Assembly (NCBI GenBank): GCA_046546235.1
Contig: JBKGYG010000045.1
Location: forward strand, 1 to 15,163
Length of the DNA: 15,163 nucleotides
Source of the DNA: JBKGYG01 sp046546235
GTDB lineage: Bacteria; Bacillota; Clostridia; Lachnospirales; DSM-24629
Direction: 5' to 3'
The position numbers and the translations under genes were made by a program. Positions 1-8,037 of the stretch are shown piece by piece; the stretch's first letter is position 1, and every line of letters starts with the position of its first letter. Under the pieces are notes generated by a model. It ran no database searches and was not told where the DNA came from. It saw nothing but the letters and a program-made list of their open reading frames with translations.

Positions 1-1167
1 TGCTTTTATATTTCCACTTCTACTTACTATTACAATATCTTCTTCAGGGCTATCTTCAGCACCGATACCTTTAAAATTAAAATCGGATATACCTCTATAA
101 TATAATTTCTCTGTTGATGTTTCATCATTTGGATTAGCAGATGACCAATCATCAAAAAAACTTTCTTCCTTTATAACTGGCATGTCAGGTGGTGGTACTG
201 TGGGATCATCAAATTTATATAAGTCTTCATTAATATCCCTTCTATACTTACTAACATCTTGCCAAATTTCTTTTTCTATGTTACCGCTATAAATAATATC
301 ACCTTCAACTTCATACGTACTGCCATTTTCTAATTTTACATCACCATTAACATATACCTCTCCTTTAGTTCTTAAAGAATCATAAAAATTACCATCTCTT
401 AATATTGCCTTTCCATTAAAATAAGAGCTACTTTTAAAACTAACATCTCCATGAACATAAACATTCCCACTATTATCATCTGGTCCTATATAAGCCTCTG
501 CATCAGCGTCTATTCCGTTCATAAAATAAATATTTTTTGCAAACAAATTTGGATTAACCCCATTATCAGGAGAAAACTTATTCTTAACAACAATCGTACC
601 ATCTACTGGACCGTTTATAGTACTTGACCCAGTAATTATAAAATCATTTGTGATAATATGCCCTAAGATACCATTAAACATATTACTCTTACCATTCAAC
701 CGAGCAATCTTCAACTCTTCCAGTTGACCTTTAGGTTCTGTATCATCAGGCAACGTCATTTTGTTAAATGATGTTTTAACTAAATTATCATTCTCAAGTT
801 GAAAATCTGCTTGCATTATATCTTTAAACTCTTGAACTACCTTTCCATCTACTTCTCTTTTTAAATACCCATCAGATGCATCAATATAATATTTTACCAC
901 TATATCATTTTTATCCGTTAATTCTAATGTACCGGTTGTTGCTGATATAATTTCTTTTGAATATTTAACATCATCAGTTAAGAATTCAGAAGCATTTCTA
1001 ATATCACTTCTTTGATTTAATTCTGTCTGACCTTCTTTTAATGCGTAACTAGAAACTTTTGTCATTGGAAAAATAATAACCATTACCAAAGAAAATAAAG
1101 CTAATGTTACTACTATTTCCATTAATGTTATGCCTTTTTTGTTATTAATATACTTAAAAAAATTCAT
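1..1167 (-). CDS. Prepilin-like protein with beta-helix-like C-terminal region (partial, runs off left edge)
   Basis: Reading from an ATG at 1167 gives 389 open codons to the window edge; the stop lies outside. Residues 10-33 form a class III (type IV pilin / type II secretion) prepilin signal: basic start, KKG|ITLME with cleavage expected after Gly12 and Glu at mature position 5, then a hydrophobic helix. A prepilin peptidase would process it and the helix would pack into a pseudopilus or pilus. Residues about 169-309 are rich in short strand-turn units with repeated V-x-G-D pieces (VYVHGDV, VYVNGDV), resembling right-handed beta-helix or bactofilin-like repeats; that likeness is my inference. 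It is much larger than a usual pilin (about 150 residues). The SD is a G-rich AGGGGGGA. The start lies 12 bp after the stop of the upstream prepilin gene, so the two are probably co-transcribed. Confidence 0.85.
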   Translation of the reverse strand, partial: MNFFKYINNKKGITLMEIVVTLALFSLVMVIIFPMTKVSSYALKEGQTELNQRSDIRNASEFLTDDVKYSKEIISATTGTLELTDKNDIVVKYYIDASDGYLKREVDGKVVQEFKDIMQADFQLENDNLVKTSFNKMTLPDDTEPKGQLEELKIARLNGKSNMFNGILGHIITNDFIITGSSTINGPVDGTIVVKNKFSPDNGVNPNLFAKNIYFMNGIDADAEAYIGPDDNSGNVYVHGDVSFKSSSYFNGKAILRDGNFYDSLRTKGEVYVNGDVKLENGSTYEVEGDIIYSGNIEKEIWQDVSKYRRDINEDLYKFDDPTVPPPDMPVIKEESFFDDWSSANPNDETSTEKLYYRGISDFNFKGIGAEDSPEEDIVIVSRSGNIKA

Positions 1168-1179
1168 TTAAAGTCCCCC

Positions 1180-1611
1180 CTACTCTTTAAAAATCGTTGG
1201 TATTATAACCGGTTTTTTATCAATTTGTTGACTTATGACTTCAACTCTAAGTGTAATGCCTCCAGGTGTAGTTACATTTTCTTGAAGAAATATATTAATA
1301 TCATATTTATTATTATTATTATCTTTTTTCACCTTTTCATATCGTGATTCTGCATTATTGTAAGTAAAATCAACTCCACTACTCGTTAAATAAGCTGCTA
1401 CATCAGTAACTGTCTTTTTGGATACATTTGCTTTAATTTCATCAATGTAACTTGTGCCAACAGATAATGCTTGTAATCTTTCCCTGCTTAAATTACGTGT
1501 CTTCATACCTGTAGTTAACATATTAGCAACTACTAATCCAATAATGGATAGTATTCCAATAGCCACAACAACCTCTACTAAGGTTAATCCCCTCTTATCT
1601 TTAAAAATCAT
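1180..1611 (-). CDS. Prepilin-type N-terminal cleavage/methylation domain protein
   Basis: A 143-residue small pilin-like protein. It has a short basic leader, then KRG|LTLVE with cleavage expected after Gly8 and Glu at mature position 5, then a hydrophobic helix to about residue 33. The rest is a small soluble head with no cysteines and a variable Asn-rich loop near residues 97-100. It fits a minor pilin or pseudopilin (PilV/PulG-like N-terminus) exported and cleaved by prepilin peptidase. The ATG at 1611 is preceded by a good SD (AGAGGAGT, 1621-1628) at 9 nt. It is the first gene of the minus-strand pilin unit, downstream of the promoter at 1775-1803. No assembly ATPase or peptidase lies in the window, so whether this is a pilus or a secretion pseudopilus cannot be decided. 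Confidence 0.85.
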   Translation of the reverse strand: MIFKDKRGLTLVEVVVAIGILSIIGLVVANMLTTGMKTRNLSRERLQALSVGTSYIDEIKANVSKKTVTDVAAYLTSSGVDFTYNNAESRYEKVKKDNNNNKYDINIFLQENVTTPGGITLRVEVISQQIDKKPVIIPTIFKE

Positions 1612-1698
1612 ATTGCCGCAACTCCTCTTAAAGTTAAAATCCTTAATTATATCTATAAATCTTCTCTTATTTAATAATATGCAATAATAAAAAGTAAA

Positions 1699-1736
1699 GT
1701 ACAGACTTTTATAAATATATATATTTTACTCTGTAC
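1699..1736 (-). promoter_or_regulatory. Hairpin in the leader of the prepilin transcript
   Basis: GTACAGA (1699-1705) and TCTGTAC (1730-1736) are a perfect 7-bp inverted repeat. They enclose a further AT palindrome, AAATATATATATTT (1713-1726), so the minus-strand RNA can form a long AT-rich hairpin in the roughly 155-nt leader. The minus-strand sequence after it (TTTACTTTTTATTATTG) is U-rich but interrupted. It may be a weak attenuator or a stability element; no known riboswitch class is recognised. Confidence 0.4.
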
Positions 1737-1774
1737 ACTCGCGCCTACTTTTAACAATATTTGCCTTTATAAAA

Positions 1775-1803
1775 ATTATACCATAGAGATTTTTATTTTT
1801 CAA
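1775..1803 (-). promoter_or_regulatory. Housekeeping-type promoter for the prepilin genes
   Basis: On the minus strand, TTGAAA (1803-1798) and a perfect TATAAT (1780-1775) are separated by 17 bp, a near-consensus sigma-A pattern. Transcription would start near 1768 and give a leader of about 155 nt before the ATG at 1611. Confidence 0.7.
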
Positions 1804-1829
1804 ACAAATTATTTTATTTATTGTTTTTC

Positions 1830-1856
1830 TTGATTTGTCTTTTTTTAGTATATAAT
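1830..1856 (+). promoter_or_regulatory. Probable promoter for the zinc-ribbon gene
   Basis: A TATAAT at 1851-1856 on the plus strand is preceded by TTGATT at 1830-1835, with a short 15-bp spacer. The -10 is convincing; the -35 is weak or poorly spaced. The start would be near 1863, about 90 nt before the ATG at 1955. The element sits back to back with the prepilin promoter, 26 bp apart. Confidence 0.45.
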
Positions 1857-1954
1857 TGGGCAAAAATTCAAATGTTTTATTAATGATATGCTTTTCTAAA
1901 ACATATACATATTACCAATAAAAATCTTTTTAGTTCTTAAGGAAAGGAGAATAT

Positions 1955-2338
1955 ATGTCTAATCAATCTTCTTGCACATGGTGCGGTAATAAAGTAAGTA
2001 CTATGCTTGGATTAAGGCCCTGCAAAACTTGCATAGAAAATATGAAAAAAGGTGTTGCTATTATAATAACTGAGAAAGATGATCCTGCTTTTAAAGACTA
2101 CTTTGAAGTTAAAGATACATTTTCACATATGGGTAAATATCTTAATCAGTGGTTCATTGTTAGCAAAAAAAATTTCAAGAAAATACTTAAGAAAAATGCA
2201 GATAATATGTCTAAAGAAGATATAGATAAATTAGCAGATAAAGGGTTTTTGTGGGTACGCAAGACAGAAAATGATACTATAGTAGATATTTTCCCAGATA
2301 AAATAAAGATATTTAGTTACAACATTGATAACAACTGA
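1955..2338 (+). CDS. Small zinc-ribbon protein of unknown function
   Basis: A 127-residue protein. It begins with a probable zinc ribbon made of two CxxC knuckles, Cys7/Cys10 and Cys23/Cys26, the first written CTWC and the second CKTC. The remaining 100 residues look like a mixed alpha/beta domain: a strand (GVAIIITE), an aromatic-rich segment around residues 45-66, then a lysine-rich helical stretch and the sequence KGFLWVRK near residues 90-97. There is no signal peptide or membrane segment, so it is likely cytosolic. The SD is strong (AAAGGAGA, 1943-1950) just before the ATG. It stands alone on the plus strand with its own promoter and terminator between two minus-strand units. I do not recognise the family; a zinc-dependent nucleic-acid or protein-binding role is only a guess. 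Confidence 0.75.
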   Translation: MSNQSSCTWCGNKVSTMLGLRPCKTCIENMKKGVAIIITEKDDPAFKDYFEVKDTFSHMGKYLNQWFIVSKKNFKKILKKNADNMSKEDIDKLADKGFLWVRKTENDTIVDIFPDKIKIFSYNIDNN

Positions 2339-2405
2339 TTTAGATAAAGAATTAAACTAAAAAGACTTGCAAATTGTAGACAAAATAATAGATTAGGTAT
2401 TTCTC

Positions 2406-2474
2406 GTAGAGAAGTATATATACACAACGTTTAGGTTAAATCTTTATTTGTATATATATTTCTCTACTTTTATT
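2406..2474 (+). terminator. Long-stem terminator after the zinc-ribbon gene
   Basis: Arms GTAGAGAAGTATATATACA (2406-2424) and TGTATATATATTTCTCTAC (2449-2467) pair over 19 bp, with a 24-nt loop, followed by TTTTATT (2468-2474). In plus-strand RNA the only imperfect position is a G-U wobble. In minus-strand RNA the same position is an A-C mismatch with no U-tract after it, so the element is oriented to terminate the plus-strand gene. It lies between convergent genes and might still slow transcription from the large minus-strand operon, which has no better terminator in the gap. Confidence 0.65.
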
Positions 2475-2516
2475 AAAGATAATTTTGACTTTGTATACAG
2501 TCAGAGTTTGTTGTTT

Positions 2517-3962
2517 TTAAGTCCTATCCTTTTTCTTATCTAACAGTGTTGACGTTAGATCATTTACTTTTGTTTTCTCTTCTTGTTTTGCGTTTTTGGT
2601 GTTAATTTTTTTAGTTCTTTTTTCATTAGTTTTAGATTTTTGTTTTTGTACTTTAGGTCTTACTAAATTAGATTTAGTGTCTTTTTTTGATTTATCATTG
2701 TTTCCTTTGATTTTATTTAATATTTCAAATCCCATTATCTTGTTAAAATATTTGGCATAATTAATGTTTAATCTTCTAAAAGCTATATCTATAACAAATA
2801 ATATCAAAGCTAATATTAACAATAAGTTAGTTAAGTCTAGCATAGCTTGTGCTTTATGAGCATTTTCTTTGTAGATATCCTCTGGAGTTTCTATAAATTC
2901 ACCATATGTTTCATCAACTAATAGTTCTAATAATCCATCATTTAATGGGAAACGATATTCGGGAGAATATTGCATTGCAACAGCTGTGTTAATAAATCCT
3001 GTAACATCTTCTCCTGCTTCTTCACGTACATTTACTGTATAAAATCCTGGATGATCCAATTTTACTTCGCCTTGATATTCTCCTGGCTTTATTGGATCTA
3101 AAGTTATTTCTTTTTGTATACCTTCTTCAGATGTACATATAGCAGACACATCTATATCTGTTTCTTGGTTCTCCGTCTTATAATTAATTATTCCTTTTTT
3201 CCCTTCAATATTTATAGAGGCGTTACGACCAGTATCATTATAATTCTCTACGGTCCAATTTATCATATTTTGCCACATAGTTAGGTTGTTATTCCAATTT
3301 ACATATTCTTTGCTCCAACGTCCTGCCATATCTGAATTCCAAGCAACGGTCCTACCTAGCCCATATTGCCAAGTAGTTAATATCGGATCATCCTCATCTG
3401 ATTTTAGAATAACTGTTGCATTGGTTTTAGGTGATGAGGCTATATATCCATATAATGGCGGAACCATATTATCTGATAGCACTCCATTAAGAATTGGATG
3501 CAACCCTGTTATTGTTGGGTAGAATTCTCTATTATTTATATATTCTTTAATAGATAGAAATACTTCTTTTGCAAAAATCCTTGGAATATTTGTATTTATA
3601 TCTGTATGATAATATCTACCCATACCAAGTTCAGAAAGATTTTCTAACAATTGTTTATCTGAATCATCTCCAACTGATACTGTTGATAGAGTTATATTTT
3701 CATCATTCATCTTTTCCAGTAAATCATCATACTGTCGATGTCCATCTTGCCCATCTGTCAAAAGTATAATGTGTTTAATCTTTGCATTAGTGTTTTTTTG
3801 TTCCAAGTAAGCTTGTTCAAGGGCAGGATAAATACTAGTACCACCTCGTAATGCAATACTTCCAATACTTTCAGCAAGCTTTTCTTTATCATTTGCCTTT
3901 TGAACTTCAACAACCCAATCATAAGTATCATCAAAAGCTAAAACGCCTATATAATCTTTCAT
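2517..3962 (-). pseudogene. C-terminal part of the interrupted two-vWA membrane protein
   Basis: These 481 residues continue, in the same frame, the protein that stops at 4008; 15 sense codons lie between that stop and the ATG at 3962. Seen here: the rest of the second vWA domain, with the remaining MIDAS residues Thr42 (RGGTS) and Asp70 (LLTDGQ); a segment with WQYGLGRTVAW at 198-208, which I recall from vWA/GATase-like membrane proteins; Ig-like strands to about 330; one membrane helix at 377-395; and a very lysine-rich tail of about 86 residues, probably cytoplasmic. Alone it lacks the DxSxS motif, any signal sequence and any convincing SD before its ATG, so separate translation would give a metal-site-deficient domain on the wrong side of the membrane. 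It is most likely untranslated unless the stop is read through or is a sequence error. Confidence 0.75.
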
Positions 3963-4007
3963 CCGAATTGTATCTAATGCTTTTATTGCTGATTCCTTTG
4001 CAAGCTC

Positions 4008-4010
4008 TTA
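4008..4010 (-). other. In-frame TAA interrupting the two-vWA gene
   Basis: The minus-strand reading is GGT TAT ATC AAT AAA TAA GAG CTT GCA AAG GAA, so the protein would read GYINK-stop-ELAKESAIKALDTIR and continue into MKDYIGV. No frame change is involved. vWA domains typically have Leu, Ile or a similar residue before a D/E-L-A-K motif, so a TTA Leu codon changed by one base to TAA is the simplest account. Confidence 0.85.
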
Positions 4011-5291
4011 TTTATTGATATAACCATTTCCATCTGACATACTACCTGAATGGTCTATTGCCATAATTAATGACATCTCTGGTATCTCTTTTTCACCCTT
4101 TAACTCCATATCAACAGGAAGGACTTTCTCAATCGAAGTATCTTTATACCCTCCTAAAGCAAATGCATTTTCTCCACCAGATACTATTAATCCACCTGCA
4201 TAATCTTTTACATATGTCTCTAAATTAGATTTAAATGACTCATTTAAATCATCCGCATGGACATTAGCTAGTATTATACTTTTATATTCTGTCATTTCTC
4301 CTAGTGTCCTAGGGGTTCCTACTGTATTTACCTTTTTATAATCTAAATTAGATGCTTTTATTATTGTTTCTAATTCATTTCCTTCCCCTTCTCCCCCTTC
4401 AATAAGGAGTATTTGAGGCTTGCTTTGAACTTGTGTATAAGTAATATATTCATTATTTTTCACTTCTGTATCTATGTAAGGTTCAATAACTACTCGATAA
4501 TTTTTTAATCCACTTTCTTCTCCTGTATCTTTAAAAACAAAGCTATTATCACCTTTTTGAACATCAACAGTTTTTGTTCCTTTTACATTCCTACCGGAAT
4601 AAAGAGTAAGGTCAGCTTTCGTTTTTATATTACTTTTGATATTTGCTACTATATTAAAGCTTTCTCCATAATGTATTCTTTCAGGGACAATAAGATTATC
4701 TACATATACCTCTTCTTGTTCTTTGCGATTAACTTTTACTACTTTGAAATCCACTTTCTGTTGTTGGAACGATGTTATTAATTTTTCTGCTTCGCCTTCA
4801 TTTTCTTCACCATCTGAGATGAGGATTACTCTTTTTGCTTGATTTTCTGGCAATAGCGCTAGAGCTGACGTTAATGCATTTTGTATGTTTGTGCTGCTTT
4901 CTATAGGGTTGGATGTAGCCTCAAGATATTTATTACTACTACTTACAAATCGATCAACTAATACATCCTCACCAAAAACAAGAACTCCTCCTTGATGCCC
5001 TTTAGGCATAATTTTAAAAGCCTCTCGTATAAAATCTTCTCCATCATTTTGGAAGTGTTTTGCACTACTAGATAAGTCTAACACAAAAATGTTTGTTGTA
5101 TTTTTCTTTTGCCAACTAATATTTATTCCACATAATGCCAGTATTAGCAAAGTAATAATTAACCCTCGAATAAACAGAAGAAATGATCCTTTTTTTCTTA
5201 TTCTTGCTAAATATTTATATGATAGAATTATCATTAGTATAAACATCGGAAGAACTACTAATAAATATGGCCTAACAATTTCTATATTCAA
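4008..5291 (-). CDS. vWA/GATase-like membrane protein, N-terminal part (truncated by in-frame stop)
   Basis: Residue numbers count from an upstream GTG at 5300. Two membrane helices (about 11-28 and 40-58) flank a basic loop (KYLARIRKK). Then come a vWA domain with MIDAS residues Asp75, Ser77, Ser79, Thr137 and Asp163 (SDG), Ig-like strands, a class I glutamine-amidotransferase-like domain (about 295-400, with VSGGENAFALGG but no catalytic cysteine), and the start of a second vWA with DHSGS at 416-420. It then stops. With the downstream part the full gene would be about 925 codons. I chose the TTG at 5291: AAGGAGGTGA (5306-5297) sits 5-8 nt before it, whereas the GTG at 5300 lies inside that SD. 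The charge pattern places the vWA domain outside the cell. It is the last gene of the operon, 41 bp after the BatA-type gene. The truncated product would lack its C-terminal anchor. Confidence 0.75.
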   Translation of the reverse strand: MNIEIVRPYLLVVLPMFILMIILSYKYLARIRKKGSFLLFIRGLIITLLILALCGINISWQKKNTTNIFVLDLSSSAKHFQNDGEDFIREAFKIMPKGHQGGVLVFGEDVLVDRFVSSSNKYLEATSNPIESSTNIQNALTSALALLPENQAKRVILISDGEENEGEAEKLITSFQQQKVDFKVVKVNRKEQEEVYVDNLIVPERIHYGESFNIVANIKSNIKTKADLTLYSGRNVKGTKTVDVQKGDNSFVFKDTGEESGLKNYRVVIEPYIDTEVKNNEYITYTQVQSKPQILLIEGGEGEGNELETIIKASNLDYKKVNTVGTPRTLGEMTEYKSIILANVHADDLNESFKSNLETYVKDYAGGLIVSGGENAFALGGYKDTSIEKVLPVDMELKGEKEIPEMSLIMAIDHSGSMSDGNGYINK

Positions 5292-5332
5292 TCTCCTCAC
5301 CTCCTTAATTATAAAACGGTTACATTTAAATT

Positions 5333-7135
5333 TTAATATCTTCTAATATATACAATCCATTCCACACATATAATTAATAATAATCCAATAATTAAATACA
5401 TAGTTAGATCTAAATTTCTTTGAGGCAGCTGGTTATTCTCTTTAATCATATTATCTTCTATCGTCACATTATTTGTTGAAGACTCCAACTCCGTTGGATA
5501 ATTAACTACAAAATAAGATTCTATTAACCCTTCTGAAATTGTCTGCTCTACTTTATAAAGACCTGTCTTTTCTGTCCCTAGATAATCCCTAATAGGAAAT
5601 CTTAATGGAATTTCTTCCTCTTTACCATTAGGTGATATTACTTTTATTGAACCTCCTTCTGAAATTGTATTAAAACTTACAGCCTCTCCTGCTTTAAAAT
5701 TAACTTTCTTAAGGAGTCTAACGTTCATTAACTCAGTCATAATATTATGCATTAACATAGGGAATTCTGGCTTTAAGACTAAGTCTGTTTCATGTAAATC
5801 GAATGTGAGAACCATAATATTCTGACCTTTATTTTGACCATAAAATCCTGCTGATCCACCATTTACTTCTAAAAAGCTCTTACTCCAAGAAGGCTCCTCT
5901 ACACTTTTATATTTGTTAATATAAAAATTCATTTGATCTAAGTAATTTGTTATCTCTGAAGGAATACTTTTTACAGTTCCTCCTTCTACATCACCATTTA
6001 CCTCAAACAACTCTTGATCAGGTGGATTTGTTATTAATAGATTCCCTTTGGTTGGCAGTACATCAGGAACTATACCATCAAAAATATACACATCATAATT
6101 ATCAGTTTCATTTATTAAATCTGGATCATTCGTTTTATAAACATCTACATGGGAAAATGTATTTAGTACCTTTTCTATAAAAACATTTTTTTCTGTTACT
6201 AATAAAATCTTAGTCTGATTTATTTGAGTAACAATATCATAGGCTATATTATCGTTCATTAACCCATCACTCTTATTTAATTCTGCCTTAATAATATGTC
6301 CGTTAAATTCTAACTCATTAAAATAAATAATCTTACTTTCCCTTGGATCAAGATTAATAGTTGCTATATCAAGAAGTTCGTTATCACCATAAAGATTAAT
6401 GTCTGAGGATAAAACTTCATCTGATCTATTAGTAACTTTTACTAATACGTTTAAAAAGTCCTCTTCATAACTATGGCTTACATAATCTACCGAACCATTA
6501 TTAACCTGTTGATTAAACAAAAAAACTCGCCCTTGCATATTATTTAACTCTATATTTTGGTCTGTAAAAAAAGCTACTTCATAGTCATCCCATTGATTTA
6601 CCATAGCATTTATAAGCGAAAAACTATCAGATATATCCCCTGACATATCGGTTGTTTCTATACTTTTTAGTATATCAATAGCGTTATCTTTTCCTGTAAT
6701 ACTCCCAGCTTCTAACGTTGGAGTGTTTGCATTTGATACAATAGTGATTGTAGTATTTTCATTTAATGATTTTATATATTCAGTTGCAGATTCTATTGAT
6801 TTTTCAAAACGTGTTGTATTGTCAAAATTTGTATTCATACTTCCACTATTATCTATAACTATTATCACATTTTTATGTTCGTTATAGTTAGCCCGAATAT
6901 GTGGATGCATCAAAGTTATTATAAATAACAAAATTGTTATTAACTGAATAAATAAAAGAAAATTTTTCTTAAGTCTTTCCCAAGGTGTGTTTACTTCTAC
7001 ACTTTTATATACTTCTTGCCACAAGAAAGTGCTAGAGAACATTTGATCCTCTGCCTTTTGTTTTAAAATATATAGCAAAATCACAAGGGGAATAAATACT
7101 AAAAAAGATAACGGCCATAATTGTAAAAAACTCAT
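5333..7135 (-). CDS. BatA-type vWA membrane protein
   Basis: Residue numbers count from a GTG at 7138. It begins with the BatA/aerotolerance-regulator N-terminal domain: a helix at about 7-24, a basic loop containing the FLWQEV region, and a second helix at about 59-77. A vWA domain follows with IDNSGSM (Asp96, Ser98, Ser100), a Thr near 163 and FTDQ (Asp193) as the third MIDAS element. Residues 225-300 are Ig-like. Residues 309-372 have the strand pattern of a GATase-like fold (KILLVTE, YDVYIFDG, NLLITNPP). A C-terminal helix at about 578-597 ends in IRRY. The basic loop and tail suggest vWA outside and termini consistent with three spans. The ATG at 7135 has AGGAGG at good distance; the GTG just before it is closer. 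It lies 16 bp after the DUF58 gene. Bat proteins are usually encoded with MoxR and DUF58 proteins, as here. Confidence 0.85.
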   Translation of the reverse strand: MSFLQLWPLSFLVFIPLVILLYILKQKAEDQMFSSTFLWQEVYKSVEVNTPWERLKKNFLLFIQLITILLFIITLMHPHIRANYNEHKNVIIVIDNSGSMNTNFDNTTRFEKSIESATEYIKSLNENTTITIVSNANTPTLEAGSITGKDNAIDILKSIETTDMSGDISDSFSLINAMVNQWDDYEVAFFTDQNIELNNMQGRVFLFNQQVNNGSVDYVSHSYEEDFLNVLVKVTNRSDEVLSSDINLYGDNELLDIATINLDPRESKIIYFNELEFNGHIIKAELNKSDGLMNDNIAYDIVTQINQTKILLVTEKNVFIEKVLNTFSHVDVYKTNDPDLINETDNYDVYIFDGIVPDVLPTKGNLLITNPPDQELFEVNGDVEGGTVKSIPSEITNYLDQMNFYINKYKSVEEPSWSKSFLEVNGGSAGFYGQNKGQNIMVLTFDLHETDLVLKPEFPMLMHNIMTELMNVRLLKKVNFKAGEAVSFNTISEGGSIKVISPNGKEEEIPLRFPIRDYLGTEKTGLYKVEQTISEGLIESYFVVNYPTELESSTNNVTIEDNMIKENNQLPQRNLDLTMYLIIGLLLIICVEWIVYIRRY

Positions 7136-7151
7136 CACATTCCCCTCCTAA

Positions 7152-8033
7152 TTATACTTTTCTAATTAACCCTTTTGTTGCAAATGTTTTTAGAATCACT
7201 TGTTCCAAAGGTTCATCAGATAAAATTTTTACATAATTAGCACCGTACTTTGATGCTTGTTTTTCTAGATCTGTGGTAAATGTTTCCAGTGTTTTTTTAT
7301 AAGTTTTTATAATGCTAGGTGTTAATGACACCTTTAATTTATCTTCAGTTTCACTATCTACTAAATTAACAACATTATCGAAATCAGGATTGACTTCTTC
7401 ATCAGAAAGTATTTGTACAAGTATTATTTCTTGTTTCTTATAACCTAAATATTTTAATATGTCTATTAGCGATTCCTTACAAAAAAAATCAGATATAATA
7501 ATTGATACTCCTCTAGCTTTAATATCCTTTCTCTTTATAGCACTTGTTAATTCGGTCTTCCCGTTAAATTCCATTTCTGATAGTTTTTCAAGTAATCTTT
7601 TAAAAGCAACTTTTCCATTGATACTAGACAATGTTGTAATATCTTTGTCTTTGAGTTTATGTAGTAATATTTTGTCAAAATTATTAAGAACTATATAAGC
7701 TATTGAAGCTGTTATTTTTAAAGCCATAGTAGATTTTTTTGATTTACCAAAATCCATTGAACGACTACTATCTAAGTAAATATTAAAAACTGCTTCTCTT
7801 TCTTCCATAAATAGTTTAATAAATAATTTTTCAAATCGTCCATATGCATTCCAATCAATTCTTCTAAAATCATCTCCTTGGATATATTCTCTATAGTCAG
7901 AAAACTCTACAGAACTGCCTTTTGCAAGGGATTTTCGGCCTCCAGTAGCTCCTTGAGATAGTTTCATTTTTATCAAAAAATTAATTGTACTAAGTTTTTT
8001 AATAAAATCATGGTCAAAGATTTTCTCCTCCAT
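7152..8033 (-). CDS. DUF58 domain protein (cytoplasmic vWA-like)
   Basis: A soluble protein of 293 residues from the ATG at 8033; numbers below count from a TTG at 8045. The hallmark DUF58 segment is clear: GSSVEFSDYREY, then GDDFRRIDWNAYGR (57-70). A vWA-like core follows with Asp92, Ser94 and Ser96 (LDSSRS), Thr164 and Asp186 (IIISDFF), so the whole MIDAS set appears present. No membrane segment is seen, as in the short bacterial DUF58 form. The ATG at 8033 follows the moxR-type stop (TAA, 8040-8038) by only 4 nt, which suggests translational coupling. A weak AAAGG lies 12 nt upstream, and too close to the TTG to serve it. DUF58 proteins are standard partners of MoxR ATPases and this is the only vWA-like protein of the operon predicted in the cytoplasm. 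Confidence 0.9.
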   Translation of the reverse strand: MEEKIFDHDFIKKLSTINFLIKMKLSQGATGGRKSLAKGSSVEFSDYREYIQGDDFRRIDWNAYGRFEKLFIKLFMEEREAVFNIYLDSSRSMDFGKSKKSTMALKITASIAYIVLNNFDKILLHKLKDKDITTLSSINGKVAFKRLLEKLSEMEFNGKTELTSAIKRKDIKARGVSIIISDFFCKESLIDILKYLGYKKQEIILVQILSDEEVNPDFDNVVNLVDSETEDKLKVSLTPSIIKTYKKTLETFTTDLEKQASKYGANYVKILSDEPLEQVILKTFATKGLIRKV

Positions 8034-8037
8034 GGAC

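Noticed and set aside
1740..1770. Cyclic-di-GMP riboswitch in the prepilin leader, suggested by GGCAAA near the transcript start
   Set aside because: The other conserved parts of the GEMM fold (the second stem with its GACGCAAAG-like core and tetraloop receptor) are not present downstream.
2484..2505. Terminator hairpin TGACT/AGTCA for the minus-strand operon
   Set aside because: Only a 5-bp stem, and the minus-strand sequence after it (AAAATTATC) is not a U-tract.
4008..4010. Recoding of the in-frame stop as selenocysteine or pyrrolysine, or programmed frameshifting
   Set aside because: The codon is TAA, whereas selenocysteine uses TGA and pyrrolysine TAG. Both halves are in the same frame, so a frameshift would not join them.
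5308..5313. Internal promoter before the two-vWA gene (TATAAT on the minus strand)
   Set aside because: It touches the SD, so a start there would leave almost no leader, and the -35 position (TTAAAA) is poor. A similar TATAAT before the BatA-type gene fails for the same reason.
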